Shown piece by piece: positions 9,964 through 18,369 of a stretch of 64,000 nt of DNA. How positions within the stretch are numbered: the stretch's first letter is position 1; each line of letters begins with the position of its first letter. Under the pieces are notes generated by a model. It searched no databases, had not been told where the DNA came from, and saw only the letters and a list, made by a program, of their open reading frames with translations. Source of the DNA: Roseovarius sp. THAF9 (lineage in GTDB: Bacteria > Pseudomonadota > Alphaproteobacteria > Rhodobacterales > Rhodobacteraceae); NCBI RefSeq assembly GCF_009363715.1, contig NZ_CP045404.1, forward strand, positions 2,572,001-2,636,000. The letters are read 5' to 3'. The position numbers and the translations under genes are program-made.

Positions 9964-10785
9964 TTACTCGCTGACCGGAATCGGCTGCGGCTCGGGCGCC
10001 GCATCGGCGGCTGCCGGCACTTCCCTCACGGCGGCGTCGCCCTCGGCCACCTCCGGCAGGTCCTGCACCACGGGCTCGGTCCCGATCGCCTCCGGTTCGG
10101 GCGCGGGCAAGGTGCGCACCACCACAAGGTCATCGGGCCGCGCCTGCGGGCGCACGCTGCTCATCGGCTTGCAATAGGTCTGGCGCCGCGTCCACGCCAT
10201 CATGTCGGTCCGTTTGCTGCGGCTGTGCAACGGCCCCCAATCGGCGGCCACGCCGCGCATGCCCCGCGACACCACGCCATCGCGCGTCACCGTTTTGGCC
10301 ATGATCCGGATCGCGCAGCTCAGGTTCGTCGGCCCGTGCTTCAAAGCGCCTCCGCTCCGCCCGCGACACCCGTAAAGCCTTGCGGTCGAAGGCAGAATCT
10401 GCGTCAACCCGTACCACCGGCCACCGCCGCCCACGGCATACGAGCGATAGGTGCTCTCATGCTTCACCAGCGCCGACAGAAAGCCGACCCAAAAGGCCCG
10501 CCGCTGGGCCGGACTGGCATTGGGAAAGGCCGGGCACCAGTCGGCGATGTCGCGCGGCACGATGTCGGTCAGGGGCTTGCCGTGATCCTTCAGCGCGGCC
10601 AGCGCGGCGCGCGTCCACAACTTGGACCCACCCACATGCTCCCATCGCGTGCGCGGCAGATTGCCATCGCGCGCAGGGGGTGAAACCCGCGTCACAACGC
10701 CGTCCTTCAGAAACACCGCGTCCTCCCCGGCCGCGGCAAGTGACTGAAAGCACAGGCATAAAAAGAAGGCAGCAATCCTGAGCAT
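9964..10785 (-). CDS. periplasmic lytic transglycosylase, SLT domain (273 aa)
   Basis: An N-terminal signal peptide (LRIAAFFLCLCFQSLAAAG) directs export. The SLT lysozyme-like domain shows the catalytic Glu in VKHESTYRSYAVGGGG and the conserved GLTQILPSTARLYGC block. Such enzymes cleave the MurNAc-GlcNAc bond of peptidoglycan, forming 1,6-anhydroMurNAc. Several Cys residues may form periplasmic disulfides. The last 60 residues are Pro/Glu-rich and probably disordered. Single gene; no secretion or phage context. Confidence 0.85.
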   Translation of the reverse strand: MLRIAAFFLCLCFQSLAAAGEDAVFLKDGVVTRVSPPARDGNLPRTRWEHVGGSKLWTRAALAALKDHGKPLTDIVPRDIADWCPAFPNASPAQRRAFWVGFLSALVKHESTYRSYAVGGGGRWYGLTQILPSTARLYGCRGRSGGALKHGPTNLSCAIRIMAKTVTRDGVVSRGMRGVAADWGPLHSRSKRTDMMAWTRRQTYCKPMSSVRPQARPDDLVVVRTLPAPEPEAIGTEPVVQDLPEVAEGDAAVREVPAAADAAPEPQPIPVSE

Positions 10786-10925
10786 CGGCGCAGTCTGCCC
10801 CGAACCCCCCTGCGAATCAAGAACATAAGGGGGATTGGCAAATTCCCACTTGTCTCCGCAGCAGTGCCGCTTTTTGGCCGGATTGGCCGGTCAGAAAGAC
10901 CCCGAGATAACGAGCAGGCCGCAGT

Positions 10926-12233
10926 ATGGCACGACAGCCCCGAGATGACAGCGCGCAAAACGGCGCGCCCCGCCCCCATTCCACCAAAGCGCCGCGCGGC
11001 CTGCGCAAGTGGTTTGGCCCGCGCAACACACCCGCCCGCGCCGAGACGGCGCCGCGTCGCGCGGTCGAGGATATCGATTCCCTGGCGAAGCGCATCATCG
11101 TGCCGTCCCTGCCCGTCTCGGACGAGGAAATGGCCCGCGCCACCCACCAGGACCGCGGTCTGCAACTGGCCCGGCAAGAGTCCTGGGATACCCTGTCGGA
11201 CAAGATTCAGTATGCCGATCACACGCGGCTTGCCACACCGGGGGGCGAAACCGCCTCACTCCTGCTGGCCGCCGGCGCGCGCAGCGATATCGTCGCCGCC
11301 GCCGAAGACGCCCTGCATGACGGCCAGCACCCGCCCGACGACGCCATCGAGGCGCTCGAAGAAGTGCTGGACGAGATGCCGGGCGACTACCCTGCGGCCC
11401 TCGTCGTCGCGCTCGCGCATATCGACATCGCCTGGGCCTGGCGCAACATCGCCGCGCGCGACGATCCTGCCGCCGCCGCCCGCGCCATCGCCCGGCATAT
11501 CGCCAGCGCCGACGCCATCCTGGAGCCCTATGACGGCCCGGCCATCGACGCGCCCTCGATCGCCGCGGCCCGTTGCGCCCTGATCGCGGCGTGTGACAAA
11601 CGCGGCCACCGCGTAGCCGAAGAATATGAGGCCCTGATCGCGCTCGACCCCGACGGTCACCGCCATATCCGCGCCATGGGGCGTCACATCTTGCCGCCCC
11701 ATGCCGGTGGGGTGCAGGCGCTCGAGGTCGCCGCCCGCCGCGTCGCCGCCCAAACCGAAGACACCTGGGGCGCCGGCGCCTATGCCTGGGCTTATCTCGA
11801 TGCCCTTGCGCTCGAGCCACGCGCGCTCGACCTGCTGGAACCCGGTTTCTTCATCGAAGGGCTGCGCGACATTCTCGCCCGCAAGGACGACCAGCACATC
11901 ATCAATCTCCTCGCCGCCTTCTGCGCCATCGCAATGGCGCCCGGCGCGGGCGACCGGGTGCTCGCGCCCCATGCCGACCGCACAAGGGCCGAGATCCACG
12001 CTTGCGTCGACTGGATCCTCGAACACCACCTTCAGGAACTGCATCCGCTGATCTGGTCCCAGACCCTGCTTATGCCGGGCCACGCGCCGCTTCTGCCGTC
12101 GCGCCGCGCGCTCATCGCCAAGGGCCGCCAGACCGCCCTGCGCATCATCGCCGCCCGCTTCGCAGGGCATATCGCCGACGGCTCCTCGCTCGCCTTCTCG
12201 CGCCAGGGCATGTACCGCCTGCCCGCACTCTGA
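10926..12233 (+). CDS. conserved hypothetical protein, alpha-helical (435 aa)
   Basis: Not recognised. A basic, Pro-rich N-terminus (about 50 residues) is followed by an almost wholly alpha-helical, Ala-rich body whose regularly spaced helices (EALEEVLDEMPGDYPAALVV ... AAARAIARHIASADAIL) suggest TPR/HEAT-like superhelical repeats. There is no signal peptide, membrane segment or catalytic motif. Codon use resembles its neighbours, so it is a real gene. It stands alone, with a 364-bp gap on its right. Confidence 0.7.
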   Translation: MARQPRDDSAQNGAPRPHSTKAPRGLRKWFGPRNTPARAETAPRRAVEDIDSLAKRIIVPSLPVSDEEMARATHQDRGLQLARQESWDTLSDKIQYADHTRLATPGGETASLLLAAGARSDIVAAAEDALHDGQHPPDDAIEALEEVLDEMPGDYPAALVVALAHIDIAWAWRNIAARDDPAAAARAIARHIASADAILEPYDGPAIDAPSIAAARCALIAACDKRGHRVAEEYEALIALDPDGHRHIRAMGRHILPPHAGGVQALEVAARRVAAQTEDTWGAGAYAWAYLDALALEPRALDLLEPGFFIEGLRDILARKDDQHIINLLAAFCAIAMAPGAGDRVLAPHADRTRAEIHACVDWILEHHLQELHPLIWSQTLLMPGHAPLLPSRRALIAKGRQTALRIIAARFAGHIADGSSLAFSRQGMYRLPAL

Positions 12234-12340
12234 AAGCGTATGGGCGGGATCGCCGCTGCATCTCCGACATGTCGGCAATGAGCCCTTGTGGGACAAGTGT
12301 GCTCTTTAGCCTCGAGCGCCATTGACGGGCCGCGGCGCGG

Positions 12341-12480
12341 CGATCCGACGGTCGTTTGGCAGCATTTTATCCAAGCCAAATCCGAAACAGAATTGAGCGA
12401 TGCACTGAACGTCACCCAATCGCCGGGCCGTGGGGGCGGCCCGGCGATGGCGCGGGACCTGCGGCCTGATTCCGCGCTGG
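12341..12480. repeat. dispersed intergenic repeat, copy A
   Basis: The 364-bp gap between 12234 and 12597 holds no convincing gene. About 140 bp of it is related to 34209-34352. Shared blocks are CAGCAYTTTAT, CAATCGCC, a GGCGATGGCGCGG core and TGATTCCGCGCT at the right end. GC-rich inverted arms (GGGCCG ... CGGCCC) would form a hairpin. Its location between genes in two places suggests a REP/MITE-like element rather than coding sequence. Confidence 0.6.
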
Positions 12481-12597
12481 GACCGCAGATCAAACGTCTT
12501 TTATGCCCGCACACCCGGCACTCGTGAGCACAACGCCTTTGTGGCGAAGCTGCAGCATTTTTAGACAACCAAGGACCCGGACCATTATTCCATGCCG

Positions 12598-13833
12598 TCA
12601 GGCGTCCCCCTCCGCCTCTCCCACCACCACATGATCCTCGGGGATATTCGGCTGCGGGTAGTCCGCCTTCGTCCCACGCCGGACAAAGACCGAGGCATGC
12701 ACCCGCGCTCCGTCCGGTATTGTCCGCCGCTCGCACAGCGGCAGGTAAAATCCAAAGAAGGTCGACCGCCGGCTCAGGCTGTAATTCGTGCGATAGAACG
12801 GCAGGAATTCCAGTAACTTCCAACCCAGGCTCATCGAGCTGTGTTTCGCGGCTAGCGGATACGGCCCGACATAGCGCCCCTCCTCGCCTTTCCCCAGAAC
12901 CAAGCGCTCAACCGTTTCGTGCCGGAAGCGCACGCCTAGTGGGCGCAATTCCTCAATCATCCAGAACAGCGGGTATTTCGCCAATTGACTGTTCTTTTCC
13001 GGATACCCGCCACCCACGTCGCCATGCACGCCCGAAAACCAGACTTCCTCCACATCCTGCGCCTCGATCTCTGCGGGATCCTCCGGCTCCTCGGGCCCGC
13101 CCCAATACGCGCCGTCCGCGGGCCAGAGCGTCGGCAGATACATCGTCCGCCGCTCGTCGATCGCCACCGCGTGACGCACCGACCGGACCGAGGGATTCTT
13201 TGATGTATGCGCGTGGTTGCGCACCCGTGGCAGGTGGTCGGTCCACTCGATCACCGACCCCACCGTGTCGAACAGGCCCAGCGCCTGGATGGCGGGGCGC
13301 CGGGGCTGCAACATCCGCTCGAACAGGCGTATCTCGGCAAAGGGGTTGCGCTCGGGCTCGCGCGCATCGGTCACGTCCCGCCCGGTCACCTTGCCGATCC
13401 GCTTATAGGCCCGGTAGGCATAGCTCAGCAGGTTCAGGTTACGCACCTCTATCAATCCCAGTGCATGAATGAAGCCCGCCAGCACCCGCGCGGTATAGGC
13501 GCCGCGGCTGAACCCGATGATATAGATCCGATCCGGTGTCTCATCGGTGACATTCTCGCGCACGCCGTCGTCGTAGTTCTCTACCAAAAAGCGATAGGCC
13601 TCCTTCACATTCGCGTCGATACCCCAGCCGGTGATCAGCCCCAGAACCTCCACCAACCTGCGGTACGGCACCAGCCAGGAATTCTCGGCCCCGAACGTGC
13701 CCACCCCCGGGTCGTAGTAAACAAGCTGGTCCACATCCTTTTCCAAACAGCCGTAAAGCCGCAGGATATTGGTACGGTTTCGGGCAATCTCGTTCGACGT
13801 CCCGTCGCAGAGCAGGATGATGTTCTTGGGCAT
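12598..13833 (-). CDS. DUF2235 alpha/beta-hydrolase, Tle1-like (411 aa)
   Basis: Starts MPKNIILLCDGTSNEIARN, the signature of the DUF2235 (T6SS phospholipase effector Tle1-like catalytic) family. The nucleophile elbow is GFSRGAYTAR (GxSxG) and a conserved HGDVGGGYPE block follows. The family comprises serine hydrolases; some are phospholipase effectors, many are of unknown substrate. No type VI genes, immunity gene or signal peptide is nearby, so a housekeeping lipase/esterase role is as likely. An AGAGG site precedes the ATG at 13833. Confidence 0.8.
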   Translation of the reverse strand: MPKNIILLCDGTSNEIARNRTNILRLYGCLEKDVDQLVYYDPGVGTFGAENSWLVPYRRLVEVLGLITGWGIDANVKEAYRFLVENYDDGVRENVTDETPDRIYIIGFSRGAYTARVLAGFIHALGLIEVRNLNLLSYAYRAYKRIGKVTGRDVTDAREPERNPFAEIRLFERMLQPRRPAIQALGLFDTVGSVIEWTDHLPRVRNHAHTSKNPSVRSVRHAVAIDERRTMYLPTLWPADGAYWGGPEEPEDPAEIEAQDVEEVWFSGVHGDVGGGYPEKNSQLAKYPLFWMIEELRPLGVRFRHETVERLVLGKGEEGRYVGPYPLAAKHSSMSLGWKLLEFLPFYRTNYSLSRRSTFFGFYLPLCERRTIPDGARVHASVFVRRGTKADYPQPNIPEDHVVVGEAEGDA

Positions 13834-13928
13834 GGGCGGGCCTCTTTGAAATGGAGTCTCGGAAAAACGGATACGGACAAAGCTATTCGCCCAGCTTAAC
13901 CGCAACCCGTTCCCGCGCCAAGATCGCC

Positions 13929-14267
13929 CTAGGGTTGCGGTCCGTGCGCCGTGCCCCACGCGTGCAACGCCCCCATCACCGGGCCCAGCGCTTGCCCCGC
14001 CTCGGTCAGGTGATATTCCGAGCGCGGCGGATTGCTGGAATAGGCACGCCGCGCCACGATCCCCGCCGCCTCCAACTTTTTCAGCCGCGCCGACAACGTG
14101 TTGGGCGACACCTCCAGCACGTCCTGCAAGTCCTGGAACCGCCGCGGCCCTTCCAGAAAGAACTCCCGCAGGATCAGGATCGACCACACATCGCCGATGG
14201 CCTGCGCGGTGAAGGCCACAGGACAGTTCGGACGGCCTGATTTCGGTGTGCGCTCGGTCACAGTCAT
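13929..14267 (-). CDS. HxlR-family winged-helix transcriptional regulator (112 aa)
   Basis: A small MarR-like winged-helix protein. The HxlR signature is clear: CPVAFTAQAIGDVWSILILR, then the recognition region FQDLQDVLEVSPNTLSARLKKLE and the wing SSNPPRSEYHLTEAGQAL. The N-terminal Cys is the one often used for redox or electrophile sensing in this family. It is divergent from a membrane protein gene, with a near-palindrome at 14302-14326 between them, so it probably represses both genes. Confidence 0.88.
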   Translation of the reverse strand: MTVTERTPKSGRPNCPVAFTAQAIGDVWSILILREFFLEGPRRFQDLQDVLEVSPNTLSARLKKLEAAGIVARRAYSSNPPRSEYHLTEAGQALGPVMGALHAWGTAHGPQP

Positions 14268-14301
14268 GTGTGCAGCATACGAAACCCGGTTCTAAACTTG
14301 A

Positions 14302-14326
14302 AGTAACTACTATTTATATAGTCACT
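14302..14326. promoter_or_regulatory. candidate HxlR operator
   Basis: Inverted repeat with arms AGTAACTA (14302-14309) and TAGTCACT (14319-14326), one mismatch, separated by nine A/T-rich bases. It sits in the 86-bp gap between the divergent hxlR-like gene and the membrane protein gene. HxlR regulators commonly bind such sites between divergent genes; binding here is inferred. Confidence 0.5.
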
Positions 14327-14353
14327 ACTGATTCTATACCGAAAGGGATTCCC

Positions 14354-15091
14354 ATGCTCGACCTGGTCTTTCACATATATGTCTCCGCGTTTCTCGTCAT
14401 CCTGCCGGTCTTCGCTCTGCTCATTCTGTCCAGCGGCGCCGCGCGCACCGGTCTGCCCTTCGCGCAGAAGGCCACGTTCCTCGGCGGCCTCACCGTCCTT
14501 TTGGGCGTTTGCGCCGGCATTGCTCTGCACCTGTCACAGCGCGACGTCTACAACGTGCCGGCGACGCTCACCGATCCGCCCTTCGTGCTGATGGCGCTCT
14601 TCGGCGGCGCGGCGTCGCTCTGGGCGCTGACACGCCACACCCGGACGGGCCGCGCCATCACCGACGCAACGACAGACGCAGAGGTCATCGCCTTCCAGAT
14701 CCCCCGCATCATGGGTGCCGTCTTTCTTTTGGGTTGGGCGCTCGGCACGATCCCGTGGCAATTCGCCCTGCCCGCAGGACTTGGCGATATCTGGGCCGGT
14801 ATCGCCGGCTGGCAGGCGTGGAAAGCGGCCCGCGCGGGCGCGCCCGACGCGCGCCGCCTGATCGTGCGCGCCAACGTGATCGGCATGCTCGATTTTGTCG
14901 TCGCGGTCCTGACCGGCATCCTCACCTCGCCCGGCTTTGCGCACCTGATGGCCTTTGACACGCCCAACATCATCAACAAGCACCCGCTGGCCATGTTCCC
15001 GGGCTACTTCGTGCCGCTCTTCCTCGGGTTCCACCTGATCTCGCTGGCCAAGTTGCGGCAGTCCTCCAGACCCCGTACTGCCGCCGCCTGA
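14354..15091 (+). CDS. polytopic inner-membrane protein under HxlR-type control (245 aa)
   Basis: About six to seven hydrophobic segments (VFHIYVSAFLVILPVFALLIL at the N-terminus, then FLGGLTVLLGVCAGIALHL and others) indicate an integral membrane protein. No transport or enzyme motif is recognised. AAAGGGA precedes the ATG at 14354. The divergent HxlR regulator suggests induction by a redox or chemical signal. A 12-bp-arm hairpin at 15106-15133 follows the gene. Confidence 0.7.
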   Translation: MLDLVFHIYVSAFLVILPVFALLILSSGAARTGLPFAQKATFLGGLTVLLGVCAGIALHLSQRDVYNVPATLTDPPFVLMALFGGAASLWALTRHTRTGRAITDATTDAEVIAFQIPRIMGAVFLLGWALGTIPWQFALPAGLGDIWAGIAGWQAWKAARAGAPDARRLIVRANVIGMLDFVVAVLTGILTSPGFAHLMAFDTPNIINKHPLAMFPGYFVPLFLGFHLISLAKLRQSSRPRTAAA

Positions 15092-15105
15092 CACCCGGCG
15101 AGAGC

Positions 15106-15133
15106 CGGGCAAGGGCGCAGACGCCCTTGCCCG
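15106..15133. terminator. strong hairpin between membrane protein gene and gatB
   Basis: Perfect inverted repeat with 12-bp arms CGGGCAAGGGCG and CGCCCTTGCCCG and a four-base loop, 15 bp after the stop at 15091. It lacks a following T-run, so it is terminator-like rather than a canonical intrinsic terminator. Confidence 0.5.
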
Positions 15134-15185
15134 CGCCTCCGCTCTGGCCTAGAACCGCGCTGATACCTGAACGGAGCGCGCAGAC

Positions 15186-16697
15186 ATGCTAGACCTGACC
15201 TATGAGACCCCGAAACCCAAGGTGATCGCCGGGGCGAAACAGGACTGGGAACTTGTCATCGGGATGGAGGTCCACGCGCAGGTGGCCTCGAACGCCAAGC
15301 TCTTCTCGGGCGCCTCGACGCAATTCGGCGCCGAGCCCAATTCCAACGTCGCCTTCGTCGACGCCGCCATGCCCGGCATGCTGCCCGTCATCAACGAATT
15401 CTGCGTCGAACAGGCCGTGCGCACCGGCCTTGGCCTCAAAGCGCAGATCAACCTGAAATCCGCCTTCGACCGCAAGAACTACTTCTACCCCGACCTGCCG
15501 CAGGGCTACCAGATCTCCCAGCTTTACGAGCCGCTGGTGGGCGAAGGCGAAATCCTCGTGGACATGGAGCCCGGCATCGCCCGCCTGGTGCGGATCGAAC
15601 GTATCCACATGGAACAGGACGCGGGCAAGTCGATCCACGACATGGACCCCGCCATGTCCTTCGTCGATCTCAACCGCACCGGCGTCTGCCTGATGGAAAT
15701 CGTCAGCCGTCCGGATATCCGCGGCCCCGAAGAGGCCGCCGCATACGTGGGCAAGCTGCGCCAGATCCTGCGCTATCTCGGCACCTGTGACGGCAACATG
15801 CAAAACGGCAACCTGCGCGCGGACGTTAACGTCTCCATCTGCCAGCCCGGTGCGTATGAGAAATACCGCGAGACCGGCGACTTCTCGCACTTGGGTACTC
15901 GCTGCGAAATCAAGAACATGAACTCCATGCGTTTCATCCAGATGGCCATCGACGTCGAGGCCCGCCGCCAGATCGCCATCGTCGAGGGGGGCGGCAGCGT
16001 CGATCAGGAAACCCGGCTTTACGACCCGGACAAGAACGAAACCCGCTCGATGCGCTCCAAGGAAGAGGCGCATGACTACCGCTACTTCCCCGACCCCGAC
16101 CTCCTGCCGCTGGAAATCGAACAGGGCTGGATCGACGATATCGCCGCGTCCCTGCCCGAACTGCCGGACGAGAAAAAGGCCCGCTTCGTCAAGGATTTCG
16201 GCCTGTCGGAATATGACGCCAACGTCCTGACCGCCGAGCACGAGAATGCCGCCTTCTTCGAGGAAGCCGCCGCGGGCCGCGACGGCAAGCTGACCGCGAA
16301 CTGGGTCATCAACGAGCTTTTCGGCCGCCTCAAGAAGGACGATCACGCCATCACCGAAAGCCCGGTCTCTCCCGCGCAACTGGGCGGCATCGTAGATCTC
16401 ATCGCGTCCGATGCCATCTCTGGCAAGATCGCCAAGGACCTCTTCGAGATCGTCTATACCGAGGGCGGCGACCCCGAGAAAATCGTCGAAGAGCGCGGCA
16501 TGAAACAGGTCACCGACACCGGCGCCATCGAGGCGGCGGTCGACCAGATCATCGCCGACAACCCCGCGCAGGTCGAAAAGGCCAAGCAAAACCCCAAGCT
16601 CGCCGGCTGGTTCGTGGGTCAGGTGATGAAGGCCACGGGCGGCAAGGCCAACCCCAAGGCCGTCAACCAGATCGTCGCGCAAAAACTCGGTCTCTGA
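15186..16697 (+). CDS. gatB: aspartyl/glutamyl-tRNA(Asn/Gln) amidotransferase subunit B (503 aa)
   Basis: Subunit B of GatCAB, which converts Glu-tRNA(Gln) and Asp-tRNA(Asn) to the amidated forms. Family landmarks are [42 protein letters not shown], and a C-terminal YqeY-like tail ([16 protein letters not shown]). The length is normal for the family. The ATG at 15186 follows a GGAG site. gatA and gatC are not adjacent, as is usual in this group. The stop is followed immediately by two TTCGTACGAA palindromes. Confidence 0.97.
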   Translation: MLDLTYETPKPKVIAGAKQDWELVIGMEVHAQVASNAKLFSGASTQFGAEPNSNVAFVDAAMPGMLPVINEFCVEQAVRTGLGLKAQINLKSAFDRKNYFYPDLPQGYQISQLYEPLVGEGEILVDMEPGIARLVRIERIHMEQDAGKSIHDMDPAMSFVDLNRTGVCLMEIVSRPDIRGPEEAAAYVGKLRQILRYLGTCDGNMQNGNLRADVNVSICQPGAYEKYRETGDFSHLGTRCEIKNMNSMRFIQMAIDVEARRQIAIVEGGGSVDQETRLYDPDKNETRSMRSKEEAHDYRYFPDPDLLPLEIEQGWIDDIAASLPELPDEKKARFVKDFGLSEYDANVLTAEHENAAFFEEAAAGRDGKLTANWVINELFGRLKKDDHAITESPVSPAQLGGIVDLIASDAISGKIAKDLFEIVYTEGGDPEKIVEERGMKQVTDTGAIEAAVDQIIADNPAQVEKAKQNPKLAGWFVGQVMKATGGKANPKAVNQIVAQKLGL

Positions 16698-16704
16698 CGC
16701 CCAA

Positions 16705-16758
16705 GAATTTTCGTACGAAAATTCCAAAGCCCAGAAAATTCGTACGAATTTTCTGGGC
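16705..16758. repeat. pair of TTCGTACGAA-type palindromes after gatB
   Basis: Two perfect palindromes lie back to back. The first (16705-16724) is 20 bp; the second (16729-16758) is 30 bp and has the core AAAATTCGTACGAATTTT flanked by GCCCAG and CTGGGC. The same core recurs at 28044-28075 and 32130-32160, each time just after a stop codon. A bidirectional terminator or REP-like role is inferred. Confidence 0.65.
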
Positions 16759-16884
16759 CCGCCACCACATACCGCAAGCTCGCGCCCGCGGCATTCCGAT
16801 ACAGCCGTCGGTCACCATGTCCAATTCTGCGACTGAATTCGACGAAGCTTTTCTGACACAGGTCCTCGGCGCCGGGAGCCGACG

Positions 16885-17367
16885 CTAGCCGCGACGCCGC
16901 AACCCGATGCCACGTCCCGCCGCCTCGGGGCGCGGCAATGCCGCATGCGCCTTTGCCACCTCGCGCAACCGCGCCAGGATCGTCTCCGGCATCGGCGCCA
17001 CCTTCGGCCCCGACTGATCGACGTGCAGGGCGATCCCCTCGCCTGTGGCCACCACGGTGCCATCTTCGCGGATCAGTTCCTGGAAGCTGTGAAAGCGTTT
17101 TTCGTCATGGTCGAGAATGCGAAACGCGCCCTGCACCCGGTCGCCCAGCTTCAGCTCGCGCAGATAGCGCACATGGAACTCCGCCGTGTATGTGGTGCAC
17201 CCGCTGGCGGCACGATACTCCGGCCCGAACCCGATCTCGGCATAGGCCTCGTCGGCCGCGCGGTCGAACAGGACGGTGTAATAGCCCATGTTCATGTGCT
17301 CGTTATAGTCGATCCAATCCGCCTCGACGGTCTGGAAGCTGGACAGGAAAGGTGCAGGCTCGGTCAT
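16885..17367 (-). CDS. acyl-CoA thioesterase, hot-dog fold, betainyl-CoA thioesterase-like (160 aa)
   Basis: Single hot-dog domain with the 4HBT-type active-site region (DYNEHMNMGYYTVLFDRAAD) and the typical core HVRYLRELKLGDRVQGAFR. It resembles the thioesterase paired or fused with carnitine 3-dehydrogenase in rhizobia and roseobacters, which releases glycine betaine from betainyl-CoA. That assignment rests on similarity by eye. It is divergent from the GntR regulator and shares its operator region. The ATG at 17367 is preferred to a GTG three codons upstream. Confidence 0.75.
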   Translation of the reverse strand: MTEPAPFLSSFQTVEADWIDYNEHMNMGYYTVLFDRAADEAYAEIGFGPEYRAASGCTTYTAEFHVRYLRELKLGDRVQGAFRILDHDEKRFHSFQELIREDGTVVATGEGIALHVDQSGPKVAPMPETILARLREVAKAHAALPRPEAAGRGIGLRRRG

Positions 17368-17417
17368 GCGCCCCACATATCACGCGGGCGGCGGGCATGA
17401 CCACGCTTTACGCGCCA

Positions 17418-17458
17418 ACCAGACCAATTTATACCAGTCATACCGAAATTGGTCTGGT
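17418..17458. promoter_or_regulatory. GntR operator overlapping the regulator's own start region
   Basis: Perfect inverted repeat with 13-bp arms ACCAGACCAATTT (17418-17430) and AAATTGGTCTGGT (17446-17458), 15-base spacer, ending three bases before the GntR start codon. The half-site TTGGTC/GACCAA matches sites in front of tmm at 19721-19789. The position implies autorepression and possible co-control of the divergent thioesterase. Confidence 0.7.
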
Positions 17459-17461
17459 CCG

Positions 17462-18190
17462 ATGAGCACACACGCCGAAGACACCGCCCCAGAATTGCGC
17501 CTCGCCCACCCGGTCGGCGCCACCGTGCAGATCGTCGTCGACACGCTTTTCGCGCGCATCAAGTCCGAGGAATACCCCCGCGACACCCGCCTGCCCTCGG
17601 AACGCACGCTGGCCGCCGAACTGGGCGTCGCCCGCAACACCGTGCGCGAGGCGCTCGACGTGCTCGAAAGCCAGGACGTGATCCGCCGCCGCCCCGGTGC
17701 CGGCAGTTTCGTCACCTACCGCTCCACGCCCCAGACCGCCCCCTCGCCCGATTCCGTCGCAGGCGAGACCAGCCCCCTCGACCACCTCGTCGTGCGCGGC
17801 ATCCTGGAGCCGGAAATTGTCCGTCTGGCGGTGGTGAACATGACCCCGCGTATGCTCACCGCGCTGTCCGAAACCCTGTCGCGGATCGAAACCGTGACCA
17901 CCGATATCGACGCCTTCATCGCGCTCGAGGAACAGCTTTACATCCAGATCGCCGAAGGCACCGGCAACGCGCTTCTGGCCTCGTGCTACCGTTTGGCCAT
18001 CGACACCTACCACGAAAGCTATCGCACCCGCCTGCGTCGCCGCGCGCTCACGCCGCGCCGGATGCAGGAGTATCAGAAACGCTACAACACGCTCTACAAT
18101 GCCATTGCCTCGCGCGATGTCGGTCAGGCGGTGGAGTTCATCAAGCTGCACCTCGTCGAGGAACAGAAACTGCTTCTGCAAGACGATTGA
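17462..18190 (+). CDS. GntR-family regulator, FadR/FCD subfamily (242 aa)
   Basis: An N-terminal winged helix (YPRDTRLPSERTLAAELGVA then RNTVREALDVLES) is followed by RRPGAGSFV and an all-helical FCD ligand domain (LDHLVVRGILEPEIVRLAVV). FCD regulators sense small carboxylates, often with a bound metal. The ATG at 17462 immediately follows a perfect operator-like palindrome. Palindromes of the same TGGT/ACCA type precede tmm, so the likely target is methylated-amine oxidation. The ligand is unknown. The gene ends with two strong hairpins at 18217-18265. Confidence 0.92.
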   Translation: MSTHAEDTAPELRLAHPVGATVQIVVDTLFARIKSEEYPRDTRLPSERTLAAELGVARNTVREALDVLESQDVIRRRPGAGSFVTYRSTPQTAPSPDSVAGETSPLDHLVVRGILEPEIVRLAVVNMTPRMLTALSETLSRIETVTTDIDAFIALEEQLYIQIAEGTGNALLASCYRLAIDTYHESYRTRLRRRALTPRRMQEYQKRYNTLYNAIASRDVGQAVEFIKLHLVEEQKLLLQDD

Positions 18191-18216
18191 TGCGTCTTAA
18201 CCTCGGTTAACGCAGG

Positions 18217-18265
18217 GCCAAGACTTTTCAAAAAGTCTTGGCAAAAGTTTTCAAAAAACTTTTGC
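18217..18265. terminator. double hairpin between convergent GntR and solute-binding-like genes
   Basis: Two adjacent perfect inverted repeats: arms GCCAAGACTTTT and AAAAGTCTTGGC (18217-18242), then GCAAAAGTTTT and AAAACTTTTGC (18241-18265). The T-rich and A-rich arms make a bidirectional terminator likely between two convergent genes. Confidence 0.65.
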
Positions 18266-18369
18266 GCCGCGCGCCCTGTTCACCCCCGGCAGACGCAATA
18301 ACGCACCGACGCAATACAGTCGGACATACCGACGCGATACCGACGCAGGTTTCAGGGCTTGGATCGCGT

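Noticed and set aside
12288..12527. 79-codon frame in the gap after the 435-residue hypothetical gene
   Set aside because: It lies across the dispersed repeat, has no ribosome-binding site and no recognisable product.
12598..13833. Type VI secretion effector interpretation of the DUF2235 protein
   Set aside because: No VgrG, PAAR, Hcp or immunity gene nearby; the family is also common outside T6SS loci.
15189..16727. 512-codon minus-strand frame
   Set aside because: Antisense shadow of gatB.
16817..16888. 23-codon ORF beginning MSNSATEFDEAF between gatB and the thioesterase
   Set aside because: No ribosome-binding site, overlaps the thioesterase stop, too short to judge; at most a gene remnant.
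18326..18347. 11-bp tandem repeat (ATACCGACGC units)
   Set aside because: Only two copies, between genes, no sign of function.
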